Positions 1 through 12,443 of a stretch of DNA of 64,000 bases are shown piece by piece. A program made the translations under genes and the position numbers. Position 1 is the stretch's first letter, and each line of letters opens with the position of its first letter. This stretch comes from Octadecabacter sp. B2R22 (GTDB lineage: Bacteria > Pseudomonadota > Alphaproteobacteria > Rhodobacterales > Rhodobacteraceae), in NCBI RefSeq assembly GCF_018861045.1, contig NZ_JAHKQJ010000007.1, positions 582,306 through 646,305 of the forward strand, given 5' to 3'. The notes below the pieces were generated by a model. That model worked only from the letters and a program-made list of their open reading frames with translations. It ran no database searches and was not told where the DNA came from.

Positions 1-1
1 C

Positions 2-289
2 GCATTGTGTAAGGGTCAGGTTATCAAAGCGAAGGTTCACCATGTTGATACCCATGGGCGAACCGTTGCGAAATGCTATCTGCCGGATGGTCGGGACTTG
101 TCCGCTGAAATGGTCAAGCAGGGCTTGGCCATAGACTGGCCCAAATTTTCGGAAGGCGCCTACCGAGCGCTTGAAATTCCGGACGCCCGCAAGAAGATGT
201 GGCTCGCAGATGCGCGGCAAAAAGGCCGGATGCATGTTTGGAAGCAGTTTGAAGCGAAACAGAACAATCGAGCGCCGGGGGCTAAATAA
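2..289 (+). CDS. Staphylococcal-nuclease-like (thermonuclease family) protein, 5' part missing
   Basis: The reading frame is already open at the first complete codon, so the true start lies left of the window. About 95 C-terminal residues are visible. The segment GRTVAKCYLPDGRDLSAEMV followed by QGLAIDWPKFS and a basic, lysine-rich end matches the C-terminal half of the SNase fold, in which a secondary metabolite-like beta barrel is followed by a helix that carries residues after the catalytic Arg/Glu. The catalytic N-terminal half is not in the window, so activity cannot be judged. It would be a calcium-dependent nuclease, usually exported in this group; the signal peptide is out of view. 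It ends 4 bases from the convergent MAPEG gene. Confidence 0.8.
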   Translation, partial: ALCKGQVIKAKVHHVDTHGRTVAKCYLPDGRDLSAEMVKQGLAIDWPKFSEGAYRALEIPDARKKMWLADARQKGRMHVWKQFEAKQNNRAPGAK

Positions 290-293
290 CCGC

Positions 294-677
294 TTAGAAA
301 AGGTGGATCACCGCGCCCAGCAAGGCCAAAACGAGCAATGCTGCAATTGGTCCGAGAGTAAGCATGAAACCAGTACCGCGCTTTGACGGGTCATTCATAT
401 AAGCTTGTTGATACAACGTGCGGCCGACCAGATAAATGAGGCCGATAGGGGCTATCATCCATGCGGGCCAGTATTTCCCAGCCAACAGCAACACGGGAAG
501 AAACGCGATCATAAGTTCAAGCGTGTTCATCTGGACGCGGTAGGCCCGCTCGAACCCGTCATGGCCTGTCATCGCGGGGGCCTTGAGGCCTGAGTCGCGG
601 CGCTGCATACCAACTAAATAGCCAAAATAAAGGAACTGGGCGACAGCAAGAAGGGCGATGATTTCGATCAGGGGCAT
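294..677 (-). CDS. MAPEG family integral membrane protein
   Basis: This is a 127-residue protein with four hydrophobic segments (about residues 5-22, 55-70, 74-88 and 104-125). The pattern RVQMNTLELMIAFLPVLLLA with the RTLYQQAYMNDPSKRGTG loop is the usual MAPEG signature. Relatives include microsomal glutathione transferases and leukotriene synthases. The bacterial members of this size are mostly of unknown substrate. A plausible ribosome-binding site (AGGA) precedes the ATG. It is convergent with the nuclease-like gene and runs in the same direction as mnmA, but no operon link is visible. The family assignment is firm; the function is not. Confidence 0.85.
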   Translation of the reverse strand: MPLIEIIALLAVAQFLYFGYLVGMQRRDSGLKAPAMTGHDGFERAYRVQMNTLELMIAFLPVLLLAGKYWPAWMIAPIGLIYLVGRTLYQQAYMNDPSKRGTGFMLTLGPIAALLVLALLGAVIHLF

Positions 678-721
678 TGATAACTATCCTAAGAATTGGG
701 GTGTTGAGCTAAAACGGGGCG

Positions 722-1861
722 TTAATACCCGCGCCATATCCAGCCGCCACCAAAGATGCGGCTGCTGTCGCCGTCGTAAAATACGCAGGCCTGTCCGGGG
801 GACACGCCTTCTTCTGGGGTCAGAAGGTCGACTTCGGCGGTGGTCGCGGACAAGGGGCGTAAAACGGCCTCGACGGGTGGTTTGGTGGACCGAACTTTGA
901 CTGACACATGGCGTTCGGGCACAGCATCAAAGGCATCATCACCCAGCCAGTTGATTTCGCGCACAGGGACGGTGCGTGTGGTCAGCATCTCTTTTGGTCC
1001 CACAATCACGTGACGTTTGTCGACGTCCAGTTTCACCACATACAAGGGGGTCGACAATCCGCCGATGCCAAGTCCTCGGCGTTGACCGATGGTATAGTGA
1101 ATGACACCGTCGTGTTGCGCCAAAACCTTGCCGTCCGTGTCCACGATGTCGCCCGGCTCAGCCGCACCAGGGCGAAGCTTTTCGATGACGCCAGCGTAGT
1201 TGCCATCAGGCACAAAGCAGATGTCTTGGCTGTCGGGCTTGTCCGCCAGCGCCAGACCATACTTGCGCGCCAAGGCACGGGTTTCTTCCTTGGACGCGTG
1301 ATGTCCGAGGGGGAAGCGCAGATAATCCAATTGTGCGGGGGTGGTGGAAAACAAGAAGTAGCTCTGGTCTTTGGTCGGGTCTGCCGCGGAATGCAGCTCA
1401 GGCCCGCTGTCACCCATCATCCGTTGAATGTAGTGCCCTGTGGCCATGCAGTCCGCATCCAGATCTTTGGCAGTTTCCAACAGGTCCTTAAATTTCACGC
1501 GTTCATTGCAGCGGATGCAGGGAACAGGGGTGGCTCCGGCAAGATAGCTTTCGGCGAACTCATCCATGACCGCTTCTTTGAAGACGTTTTCATAATCGAG
1601 GACATAGTGCGGAAAGCCCATTTCCTCGGCCACGCGGCGGGCGTCATGGATATCACGACCCGCACAGCACGCGCCCTTTTTCGCCAAAGCGGCGCCGTGG
1701 TCATACAGTTGCAGCGTCACGCCAACCACATCATAACCTTGTTCGGCCAGCATGGCGGCGACAACAGAACTGTCCACGCCGCCCGACATTGCCACGACAA
1801 CACGGGTTTCTGACGGGGGCTTGGCAAAACCAAGAGAGTTTATCGCAGGGTCGAGGGGCAT
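722..1861 (-). CDS. mnmA: tRNA-specific 2-thiouridylase MnmA
   Basis: MnmA activates U34 of tRNA-Lys, -Glu and -Gln with ATP and replaces the 2-oxygen with sulfur delivered by the sulfur-relay proteins. The protein has 379 residues, close to the family norm of about 370. The PP-loop SGGVDSS is at residues 26-32. The CNERVKF motif (Cys118) and the later DSQDICFV cysteine form the catalytic pair. The C-terminal beta-barrel domains end in RIFGGGWIW. The open frame extends 33 codons further upstream, but that stretch is unlike the family, so the start at 1861 ([11 protein letters not shown]) is chosen. It is divergent from sciP, with about 156 bases between them. Confidence 0.96.
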   Translation of the reverse strand: MPLDPAINSLGFAKPPSETRVVVAMSGGVDSSVVAAMLAEQGYDVVGVTLQLYDHGAALAKKGACCAGRDIHDARRVAEEMGFPHYVLDYENVFKEAVMDEFAESYLAGATPVPCIRCNERVKFKDLLETAKDLDADCMATGHYIQRMMGDSGPELHSAADPTKDQSYFLFSTTPAQLDYLRFPLGHHASKEETRALARKYGLALADKPDSQDICFVPDGNYAGVIEKLRPGAAEPGDIVDTDGKVLAQHDGVIHYTIGQRRGLGIGGLSTPLYVVKLDVDKRHVIVGPKEMLTTRTVPVREINWLGDDAFDAVPERHVSVKVRSTKPPVEAVLRPLSATTAEVDLLTPEEGVSPGQACVFYDGDSSRIFGGGWIWRGY

Positions 1862-2017
1862 GTTGTATCCTTTGCGACTGGCCCGACGGGGCATCAGCCT
1901 GAATGGTATCTGCTGCAATATAGGAAAAGTGTAATCACTCTCAAGGGGCGGCTTTACCATGTGTTAGCTGAAACCACGCAATACATCCCAAACCAATGTC
2001 ACAAAGGGGTGTGAGAG

Positions 2018-2296
2018 ATGTTTTTGAAGAAAATCGACGGGCCGCGCTCGGTTAAACTACCTGATGGGTCGGTAATGACCCGTGCAGATTTGCCATCGCC
2101 AACGACGCGACGCTGGGTTGCGTCCCGAAAGGCGCTTGTGGTGCAAGCTGTTGCCTGTGGCTTGTTAACGAGGGCGGATGCCTCTGAAACCTATGGGTTG
2201 TCTGACGACGAACTTACAGAATGGGAAAGTGCCGTCCGTGATCACGGCGTAAACGCGCTCAAGGCAACAACTTTGCAAAAATACCGACAACCTTAA
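2018..2296 (+). CDS. sciP: SciP-like CtrA inhibitor (DUF1153)
   Basis: This is a 92-residue protein of the DUF1153 family, whose Caulobacter member SciP binds CtrA and blocks its transcription activation. The sequence runs FLKKIDGPRSVKLPDGS, then the basic TTRRWVASRKALVVQAV, then a helix-turn-helix-like part with SETYGLSDDELTEWE, which is the family pattern. ATG at 2018 follows AGGGGTGTGAGAG. It sits directly before ctrA, 90 bases apart and on the same strand, so inhibitor and target are physical neighbours. That neighbourhood supports the SciP role, which is otherwise inferred from family membership. Confidence 0.88.
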   Translation: MFLKKIDGPRSVKLPDGSVMTRADLPSPTTRRWVASRKALVVQAVACGLLTRADASETYGLSDDELTEWESAVRDHGVNALKATTLQKYRQP

Positions 2297-2334
2297 GGGG
2301 AGTTGCATTCTTTTACAGGTCCAGTAACGTGTGG

Positions 2335-2342
2335 TTAACCAT
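2335..2342 (+). promoter_or_regulatory. CtrA half-site TTAACCAT upstream of ctrA
   Basis: TTAACCAT, set in the palindrome GGTTAACC (2333-2340), lies 45 bases before the ctrA start. It is the known CtrA half-site sequence. A second TTAA at the standard 7-base spacing is not present. This suggests autoregulation of ctrA, an inference from the motif and its position. Confidence 0.5.
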
Positions 2343-2386
2343 TCTTATCTTATGGTCACTCTACACACCGAGATCGGAGAAGCGGA

Positions 2387-3106
2387 ATGCGCGTATTGCT
2401 GGTAGAAGATGACCCAACCACGGCCAAGAGCATCGAATTGATGTTAGGCCATGCCAATTTGAATGTGTACACAACGGACTTGGGGGAAGAGGGGATCGAT
2501 CTTGCGAAGTTGTATGATTACGATTTGATCCTTTTGGACATCAATTTGCCTGACATGAACGGCCATGATGTGTTGCGCCAATTGCGGCTCAGCCGGATTG
2601 AAACACCCATCTTGATCCTGTCCGGCGAAGATGGAACCGAAAGCAAGCTTAAAGGCTTTGGGTTTGGGGCTGATGACTACATGACCAAACCGTTCCATCG
2701 CGAAGAACTGGTCGCCCGCATCCACGCGATTATCCGTCGCTCCAAAGGGCACGCGCAATCCATCATCAAGACCGGTGCTGTTGCGGTCAATTTGGACGCT
2801 AAAACCGTTGAGGTGGAAGGTTCGCCAGTGCACCTGACGGGCAAAGAGTATCAAATGCTTGAGCTGTTAAGCCTGCGTAAAGGCACGACCTTGACGAAAG
2901 AAATGTTCCTAAACCACCTTTATGGCGGCATGGATGAGCCTGAACTCAAGATTATCGACGTGTTTATCTGTAAGTTGCGTAAAAAACTGTCCGAGGCGAC
3001 AGGCGGTGACAACCACATCGAAACCGTATGGGGACGTGGTTATGTGTTGCGTGACCCGGATCCTGTCAGCATGACCGATCCGGAACGCATTGCAATCGGC
3101 GCCTAA
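2387..3106 (+). CDS. ctrA: Cell cycle response regulator CtrA
   Basis: CtrA is an OmpR-type response regulator of 239 residues. In Rhodobacterales it controls motility, gene transfer agent and related genes rather than being essential. The receiver domain (1-115) has the acidic pocket ED(D) at 7-9, the phosphoacceptor Asp51 in [13 protein letters not shown], and the switch lysine in [10 protein letters not shown]. The winged-helix DNA-binding domain (about 125-230) contains [12 protein letters not shown] and [16 protein letters not shown], near-identical to CtrA of other alphaproteobacteria. The ATG follows GGAGAAGCGGA. It has its own upstream region with a CtrA half-site and follows sciP. 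Confidence 0.97.
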   Translation: MRVLLVEDDPTTAKSIELMLGHANLNVYTTDLGEEGIDLAKLYDYDLILLDINLPDMNGHDVLRQLRLSRIETPILILSGEDGTESKLKGFGFGADDYMTKPFHREELVARIHAIIRRSKGHAQSIIKTGAVAVNLDAKTVEVEGSPVHLTGKEYQMLELLSLRKGTTLTKEMFLNHLYGGMDEPELKIIDVFICKLRKKLSEATGGDNHIETVWGRGYVLRDPDPVSMTDPERIAIGA

Positions 3107-3214
3107 CACAAGAACCCAAGTTTCAGCCCCAATTGCAACAGCGGGGCTGGACCTGCTCAAAACACAGACCTATCACTGAGTTAGTTTGCAGGGGCTGACC
3201 ATAACGGGGGGTAG

Positions 3215-7557
<4,343 letters not shown>

Positions 7558-7583
7558 CGCATTTTAGCGCATTTTGTTCACTT

Positions 7584-7613
7584 TTGTTCTCAAAAAGTTC
7601 TTGCTTTTAGATT
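7584..7613 (+). promoter_or_regulatory. LexA (SOS) box inside a promoter
   Basis: GTTC at 7586-7589 and GTTC at 7597-7600 are separated by exactly 7 bases, which is the alphaproteobacterial LexA operator. The box overlaps a possible -35 (TTGTTC, 7584-7589) and the spacer before a possible -10 (TAGATT, 7608-7613; 18 bases apart). LexA bound here would block the promoter of the small gene at 7667. The box match is direct; repression is inferred. Confidence 0.72.
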
Positions 7614-7666
7614 TGGTTAATGAGAACAAAGGGGCAACAAAGAGAACATCATTGAGGAGCACCAAA

Positions 7667-7789
7667 ATGGCTAAGGAAATCAAAAGCGTTATCGTTCGTT
7701 CATCTGACACGATCATTGCCGACGCCCTTGGAATGGCTGCCCTTGTCGTAATGATGTTCGCTGCGTTGAGCCTACCGAACTTTTTCTAA
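7667..7789 (+). CDS. Small LexA-controlled membrane peptide (40 residues)
   Basis: The product begins MAKEIKSVIVRSSDTIIADA and continues into one hydrophobic segment (about residues 19-37) ending SLPNFF. The ATG is preceded by TTGAGGAGCACCAAA, a strong ribosome-binding site. The frame could start upstream at 7574, but that would place the LexA box inside the coding region. A strong terminator follows, so the gene looks like a one-gene SOS unit. In Caulobacter the LexA regulon includes the tiny single-span division inhibitor SidA; this peptide has the same character (size, one membrane span, LexA box), but I cannot show homology. Function unknown; a division-checkpoint role is a guess. Confidence 0.7.
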   Translation: MAKEIKSVIVRSSDTIIADALGMAALVVMMFAALSLPNFF

Positions 7790-7935
7790 CTGTCTGTCCA
7801 ACCCTCGCGTTTCGTGCCGGTGCCCCCAGATCTCTGTCCCAACTTGATCTGCCGACGTCCGACACTGCCTGTCAAAGTACCGTCTGGGAAACTGCCTTTC
7901 CCGATTTCACCGGTCCCACACGAAACGCATATCTC

Positions 7936-7978
7936 CCGCCGCTTTCCACTGTCCCGGAAAGCGGCGGTTTTTTCTTTT
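7936..7978 (+). terminator. Rho-independent terminator of the small SOS gene
   Basis: A 12-bp perfect stem (CCGCCGCTTTCC 7936-7947 with GGAAAGCGGCGG 7956-7967) with an 8-base loop is followed by TTTTTTCTTTT. It lies 147 bases after the small gene's stop. A smaller hairpin (GGGAAA 7886-7891 / TTTCCC 7897-7902) sits in between. The convergent NifU-like gene ends at 7989. Confidence 0.9.
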
Positions 7979-7988
7979 GGGGAAGGGA

Positions 7989-8441
7989 TCAGACGGTTTT
8001 TGCGTTCCGCGCGTCAGCAAAGGCATCCAACGTCGCGTCCAAGGTCAGCAAGATAGACGTATGACGGTTCTTATATTCTGCAGCTGGCGCCAAAACGCCA
8101 AGGCCATCAAAGGGCGCGTCAGGGGCTGGGCCTGCGGATTTCAACATGGCGGCCAATTGATCGCGGCCTGTCAGCACCTCGGCCTCAGTCAGGCCGATGA
8201 TGTTATGACCCACCACGGATGCCGCTGCTTGCCCAAGGGCGCAGGCTTTTACATCTTGGCCGAAAGCGGAAATTTTGCCGTCTTCAAGGTTCAAATCCAC
8301 GGTTACGGTTGAACCACATAGGGGGGAGCGACGTTTGGCGGTTCCATCAGGCGTATCCAATCGCTCGCGGTGCGGAATATCCGCAGCCATTCCCAAGATA
8401 CGGGTTGAGTATAGCTTTATCAGGTCTGTATCTGCGGTCAT
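7989..8441 (-). CDS. NifU/IscU-like iron-sulfur scaffold protein
   Basis: This 150-residue protein of the IscU/SufU/NifU N-terminal fold is expected to hold or pass on iron-sulfur clusters. Two of the usual three ligand cysteines are seen, in SPLCGSTV (about 43) and VKACALGQA (about 68). At the position of the third, the sequence reads AEYKNRHTSILL, with Arg-His instead of Cys. I recall this as typical of an alphaproteobacterial subgroup, so it may be a scaffold with altered ligands or a non-cluster homologue. It is divergent from hisI, with 70 bases between the starts. Confidence 0.85.
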   Translation of the reverse strand: MTADTDLIKLYSTRILGMAADIPHRERLDTPDGTAKRRSPLCGSTVTVDLNLEDGKISAFGQDVKACALGQAAASVVGHNIIGLTEAEVLTGRDQLAAMLKSAGPAPDAPFDGLGVLAPAAEYKNRHTSILLTLDATLDAFADARNAKTV

Positions 8442-8511
8442 CTCAATTGCCTTTGCGGATCACTCCCCCTAGATAGGGCCGCGCGCACCCATTGCCAAAG
8501 GAAAACATGTC

Positions 8512-8874
8512 ATGAAGTTCGATCCATCAACATTGCGTTATGATTCCAATGGTTTGATCCCATGTATTGCACAGCAAGACGGCACGGGCGAAGTGCTGAT
8601 GATGGCATGGATGAATGTTGAAGCCGTCGCTAAGACCCTTGAAACAAAGCGCGTCACCTATTGGTCGCGGTCCCGCCAATCGTTCTGGATCAAGGGCGAA
8701 ACATCTGGCCACACCCAAGAGCTGATTGATCTGCGGGTAGACTGCGACCGCGACTGCTTGTTGGCCGTGGTTAACCAAGTCGGGGCAGCGTGCCACACAA
8801 ACCGGCGGTCATGTTTCTACACATCTGTCGTGGACGGCGAAGAAACCGAACTGATGAAACCGCTGGAAGACTAA
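8512..8874 (+). CDS. hisI: Phosphoribosyl-AMP cyclohydrolase HisI
   Basis: HisI opens the adenine ring of phosphoribosyl-AMP, the third step of histidine synthesis. At 120 residues it is the stand-alone form without the HisE domain. The family motifs are clear: [28 protein letters not shown], the metal-binding DCDRDCLL, and [11 protein letters not shown] with the zinc cysteines. AAGGAAAACATGTC precedes the ATG. The 3' end overlaps the convergent gluQRS by 4 bases. Other his genes are not in the window. Confidence 0.96.
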   Translation: MKFDPSTLRYDSNGLIPCIAQQDGTGEVLMMAWMNVEAVAKTLETKRVTYWSRSRQSFWIKGETSGHTQELIDLRVDCDRDCLLAVVNQVGAACHTNRRSCFYTSVVDGEETELMKPLED

Positions 8875-9749
8875 AGCCCGACCATCGCACGGATGTCGTC
8901 AGGGCTGGCGCCGTCTTGACGGTACTTTGAAATAGCGCGTGCATCGTCGCGTTTGGCAAGGCGTTTCCCTGCGTCATCACGGATGAGTTTGTGGTGATGG
9001 TAGGTCGGTGTTGGAAGTTTCAGAACACGTTGTAAAATAACGTGAATTTTCGTGGCTTCGAACAAATCCTGACCGCGAACGACATGTGTGATGCCCTGTT
9101 CTGCATCGTCTAGGACCACCGACAAATGGTAAGACGTGCCCATGTCACGCCGCGCTAGAACAACGTCTCCGATGGTTTGGATGGCGTCTGCTACGGTGAA
9201 TTCGATCAGCCCCGTTTCGCCGTTTGGGCCTTCACCGGTTTCTAAGAACGAGAAGGTATCAGCCCCCGTCAAAGCGCTGCCATGTTTGCGAGCGACGGCG
9301 TCCATCGACAGACGAATTGCGGTGTCATCGGGGAACGGGACCGTGCCACCGTGGCAATGGTTTGCCCGACATGTGCCCGGATAAATCAACCCGTCAGGGC
9401 CATGGGTGACGCCTTCTTGGGGGGCCGACATTGCGTTTTGGATGTCACGGCGCGTGCACGAACAGGCAAAAGCATAGCCATGGTTCCAAAGCCAACGCAG
9501 TTTGTCGTGATAGACCCCAAGGCGATCCGACTGGCGCATCACAGGCTCGGGCCACCACAGGCCAAGCCATTTCAAGTCGTCGTATATCTGTGTTTCCCAT
9601 GCGGGGCGTGCGCGGGATTGGTCAATGTCTTCAATTCGCAGTAGAAAATCACCTCCAGCCTCAAGCGCCATGTCATAAGCTAAAAGCGCGGAATAGGCGT
9701 GGCCAAGGTGCAATGGCCCCGTAGGGGATGGCGCAAACCGGGTGATCAT
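8871..9749 (-). CDS. gluQRS: Glutamyl-Q tRNA(Asp) synthetase GluQRS
   Basis: This is a truncated relative of glutamyl-tRNA synthetase (292 residues, catalytic domain only). It attaches glutamate to the queuosine at position 34 of tRNA-Asp. The HIGH motif is HLGHA (residues 17-21). The zinc site has CSC then YPGTC, matching the Cys-x-Cys...Tyr-x3-Cys set of GluQRS. The KMSKS-like motif is KRLAKRDD. No anticodon-binding domain follows, which separates it from GltX. Its ATG overlaps the trmFO stop (ATGA), so it is the second gene of a trmFO-gluQRS operon, both acting on tRNA. Confidence 0.95.
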   Translation of the reverse strand: MITRFAPSPTGPLHLGHAYSALLAYDMALEAGGDFLLRIEDIDQSRARPAWETQIYDDLKWLGLWWPEPVMRQSDRLGVYHDKLRWLWNHGYAFACSCTRRDIQNAMSAPQEGVTHGPDGLIYPGTCRANHCHGGTVPFPDDTAIRLSMDAVARKHGSALTGADTFSFLETGEGPNGETGLIEFTVADAIQTIGDVVLARRDMGTSYHLSVVLDDAEQGITHVVRGQDLFEATKIHVILQRVLKLPTPTYHHHKLIRDDAGKRLAKRDDARAISKYRQDGASPDDIRAMVGL

Positions 9750-11092
9750 CTGTCAGATGCGTCGAGCCAGCCCTGCCAATCGAGTTTAGCACGGTCGGTG
9801 TAGGCTTTGTAACGGTCCTTGCGGCCTCGTCGCCCACCCTTAAGGCCCTCAACGGGGGGGAATAGGCCGAAGTTGACGTTCATGGGTTGGAATGTCTTGG
9901 CCTCGGCGCCGCCAGTGATGTGTGTGACAAGCGCGCCTGTTGCGGTCGTGTCTGGTACAGGGCCTAAGGATTGGCCCTTCATTTCTGCAACAGCAAGGCG
10001 GCCCGCAAGAAGCCCCATCGCAGCGCTTTCAACATAGCCTTCAACGCCTGTGATCTGACCTGCAAAGCGGATGTTTGGTTTTGATTTCAGACGCATTTGA
10101 TCATCGAGCAAGGTCGGTGAGTTCAGGAACGTGTTACGGTGAATACCACCAAGACGGGCAAAGCTTGCGTTCTCAAGGCCGGGAATGCGTTTGAAAACAT
10201 CGGTTTGTGCACCGTACTTCATCTTAGTTTGGAACCCGACGATGTTGTAAAGCGTGCCAAGCGCGTTGTCGCGGCGCAGCTGGACAACGGCGTAGGGCTT
10301 GTTTTCCGGATCGTGCGGGTTTGTCAGGCCGACAGGTTTCATCGGGCCAAAGCGCAATGTTTCACGGCCACGCTCTGCCATGACTTCGATCGGCAGGCAG
10401 CCATCAAAGTACCCCGCTGTTTCGCCTTCTTTAAATTCAGCTTTTTCGGCCGCCAGCAGGGCGTCGATAAAGCCCTCGTAGTCGTCTTTGCTCATCGGGC
10501 AATTAAGGTAGGCGGTACGTTCTTCTTCGGTTTCGCCCTTATCATAGCGCGACTGCATCCACGCTTTGCTCATGTCGATGCTGTCATGATAGAGGATCGG
10601 CGCGATGGCATCGAAAAACGCCAAGGCTTCGGCGCCAGTTTCCGCAGCAATCGCATCTGCCAGTTTTCCAGATGTCAGCGGACCTGTGGCTATAATCCAG
10701 TTTCCGTCATCAGGAAGCGCATCGATTTCTTCGTATGAAACCGATACGTTAGGGTGCGATGTTAATGCAGCGGTCACGGCCTCTGCAAATGGGTCACGAT
10801 CCACCGCGAGAGCACCACCCGCAGGCAGTTTGTGTGTATCAGCCGTCGCCATAATGATACCGCCAGCGGTGCGCATTTCCCAATGCAGCAGGCCAACCGC
10901 GTTTTGTTCGTCATCATCCGAGCGGAACGAATTGGAGCAAACCATCTCCGCCAGGTTGCCCGTACGGTGAGCAAAGGTTTCCACCTTGGGGCGCATTTCG
11001 TGGATGACCACTTGGATGCCTTGATTAGCCGCTTGCCAAGCGGCCTCTGATCCGGCCATTCCGCCGCCGATGATGTGCAATGTATCTGTCAT
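9746..11092 (-). CDS. trmFO: Methylenetetrahydrofolate-tRNA (uracil-5-)-methyltransferase TrmFO
   Basis: TrmFO makes 5-methyluridine at position 54 of tRNA, using methylenetetrahydrofolate and reduced FAD. At 448 residues it has normal length. The N-terminal FAD-binding motif is [14 protein letters not shown], followed by [25 protein letters not shown] with the family cysteine, and by [11 protein letters not shown] near the C-terminus. It is coupled to gluQRS by an ATGA overlap and divergent from the YHYH gene (168 bases between starts). Confidence 0.96.
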   Translation of the reverse strand: MTDTLHIIGGGMAGSEAAWQAANQGIQVVIHEMRPKVETFAHRTGNLAEMVCSNSFRSDDDEQNAVGLLHWEMRTAGGIIMATADTHKLPAGGALAVDRDPFAEAVTAALTSHPNVSVSYEEIDALPDDGNWIIATGPLTSGKLADAIAAETGAEALAFFDAIAPILYHDSIDMSKAWMQSRYDKGETEEERTAYLNCPMSKDDYEGFIDALLAAEKAEFKEGETAGYFDGCLPIEVMAERGRETLRFGPMKPVGLTNPHDPENKPYAVVQLRRDNALGTLYNIVGFQTKMKYGAQTDVFKRIPGLENASFARLGGIHRNTFLNSPTLLDDQMRLKSKPNIRFAGQITGVEGYVESAAMGLLAGRLAVAEMKGQSLGPVPDTTATGALVTHITGGAEAKTFQPMNVNFGLFPPVEGLKGGRRGRKDRYKAYTDRAKLDWQGWLDASDR

Positions 11093-11260
11093 GTGGCTGA
11101 CTTAGGCGCTTGGTGTCCTATTGAAAAGAGATGAATTCGCTCTTGCGAAGGGCTTGGTCCAGTCGCCATCCTGCGATTACAACAAAAAAGCCAGACAAAC
11201 GACCAAATCGGAAACGTGGCGCGTATCATATAGAAATCGACCAATTGGAGAGCGCGCAAC

Positions 11261-12235
11261 ATGAAACAGCTTCACATCGGACTAATCGCGGTACAGGCCG
11301 CATTTATCGCGCCGCAGATGGTCTTGGCTCATGATGATGCGCAGCATTGCGAGGCCGTGCAGCTTTCGGTGTCCGAGGCGGGGTTTTCGGAGGCTGTGTC
11401 GGTGAGTTGTGACGGTGGAAACGCTGTTATCAGCTCGGACAGCTATCCCGATCATGAGCTGATGACGGGCATTGTTGGCACGAACGAGCAGGTGCCAGTG
11501 CCCGCAAAGAGCTACGACGCACCTATTCCCTTGCTGCCCGTTCTTGGCGATACACCGCAGACCCGCGACGCGGCCCTTGCGGTAGCTGTGAATGGTGTGC
11601 CGATTTTCGACTACACCGGCGGCGGCGAGATGAGTCAGGACGACTTGGTTCATTACCAGTCACAGCATGATACTTTAGCGACCCAGCAGCTTGATATTTG
11701 TGGCGGTCATGCGGGACGTGGGGATGATTACCACTACCACGTCGCGCCGACTTGCATGATCGAGCAGATGAAAAACGCAGGTGATGATGCGATCATTGGC
11801 TGGGCGTTTGACGGGTTTCCGATTTATGGCGACAAGAACCCTGATGGCACCGAGATCGCCGAAGGGGACCTTGACCTGTGCAACGGCCAACCCGATGAAA
11901 CCTTCGGCTATCGCTATCACACCTCAACTGAGGCTCCGTATATCGTGCAATGCTTGATGGGTGAGGTCGCCAGCTTGCGTGATCTTCCGCGCACAGCACC
12001 GTTAACACTTGCGTCAGGGGGTGGCGGCATTGAACCGGGGCGTCCGCCACGTGGCGGCGTTGAGGATCTCATTTTCACTCAATTGCCCGACGGAACCCGC
12101 AGCATGGATTACACCTATGAGGGCGAGGCCTATTACATGCGGTATTCACCGAGCGAGACGGCGGGCTGTTACAACTTTGAAACTCGAACCGTGACCAACG
12201 ATGGTGCGCTCGTGTCCGAAGAATATTGCCGCTAG
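11261..12235 (+). CDS. Exported YHYH-domain protein
   Basis: The protein has 324 residues. Residues 1-23 form a signal peptide (hydrophobic stretch, cleavage after VLA). The name-giving motif occurs in GRGDDYHYHVAPTCM (about residues 150-165), followed by GWAFDGFPIYGDKNPDG, the conserved core of this family. Several cysteines suggest disulfides in the periplasm. The biochemical role of YHYH proteins is not established; histidine and acidic residues suggest metal binding. GGAGAG precedes the ATG. It is a single gene that ends 1 base before the convergent small gene at 12237. Confidence 0.88.
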   Translation: MKQLHIGLIAVQAAFIAPQMVLAHDDAQHCEAVQLSVSEAGFSEAVSVSCDGGNAVISSDSYPDHELMTGIVGTNEQVPVPAKSYDAPIPLLPVLGDTPQTRDAALAVAVNGVPIFDYTGGGEMSQDDLVHYQSQHDTLATQQLDICGGHAGRGDDYHYHVAPTCMIEQMKNAGDDAIIGWAFDGFPIYGDKNPDGTEIAEGDLDLCNGQPDETFGYRYHTSTEAPYIVQCLMGEVASLRDLPRTAPLTLASGGGGIEPGRPPRGGVEDLIFTQLPDGTRSMDYTYEGEAYYMRYSPSETAGCYNFETRTVTNDGALVSEEYCR

Positions 12236-12236
12236 G

Positions 12237-12443
12237 TTAGCTGCGTTTTTCAAGGGCAGCGGCGATGCGTTCAACCGCCGCTGTTTGCCGTTCAGCCAAT
12301 TCCATTTGTTTGCGCTGGTTGGCTTCGATCCGCTCGTTTGTCTTTTGCATCCGCTTGCCCCGTGGAATTCCCACCGCGACCATGAGGCCCAAAAGGGCGA
12401 TCATGATTGTGAACGCGATGGGAAGGAAGATATCGGGGTTCAT
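12237..12443 (-). CDS. Small membrane-anchored coiled-coil protein downstream of gyrA
   Basis: This is a 68-residue protein. Residues 5-25 form one membrane span, followed by a basic turn (GIPRGKRM) and a charged helix rich in Glu, Gln, Lys and Ala that looks like a short coiled coil. The ATG overlaps the gyrA stop by 4 bases, which argues for a real, translationally coupled gene. I do not recognise a family with known function. Confidence 0.72.
   Translation of the reverse strand: MNPDIFLPIAFTIMIALLGLMVAVGIPRGKRMQKTNERIEANQRKQMELAERQTAAVERIAAALEKRS

Noticed and set aside
908-1813. Long plus-strand open frame (301 codons) opposite mnmA
   Set aside because: It is fully antisense to a clear mnmA and has no recognisable domain; its openness follows from mnmA codon bias.
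1953-1967. TTTA-N7-TTAG upstream of sciP as a CtrA site
   Set aside because: Both halves deviate from TTAA; match too weak to call.
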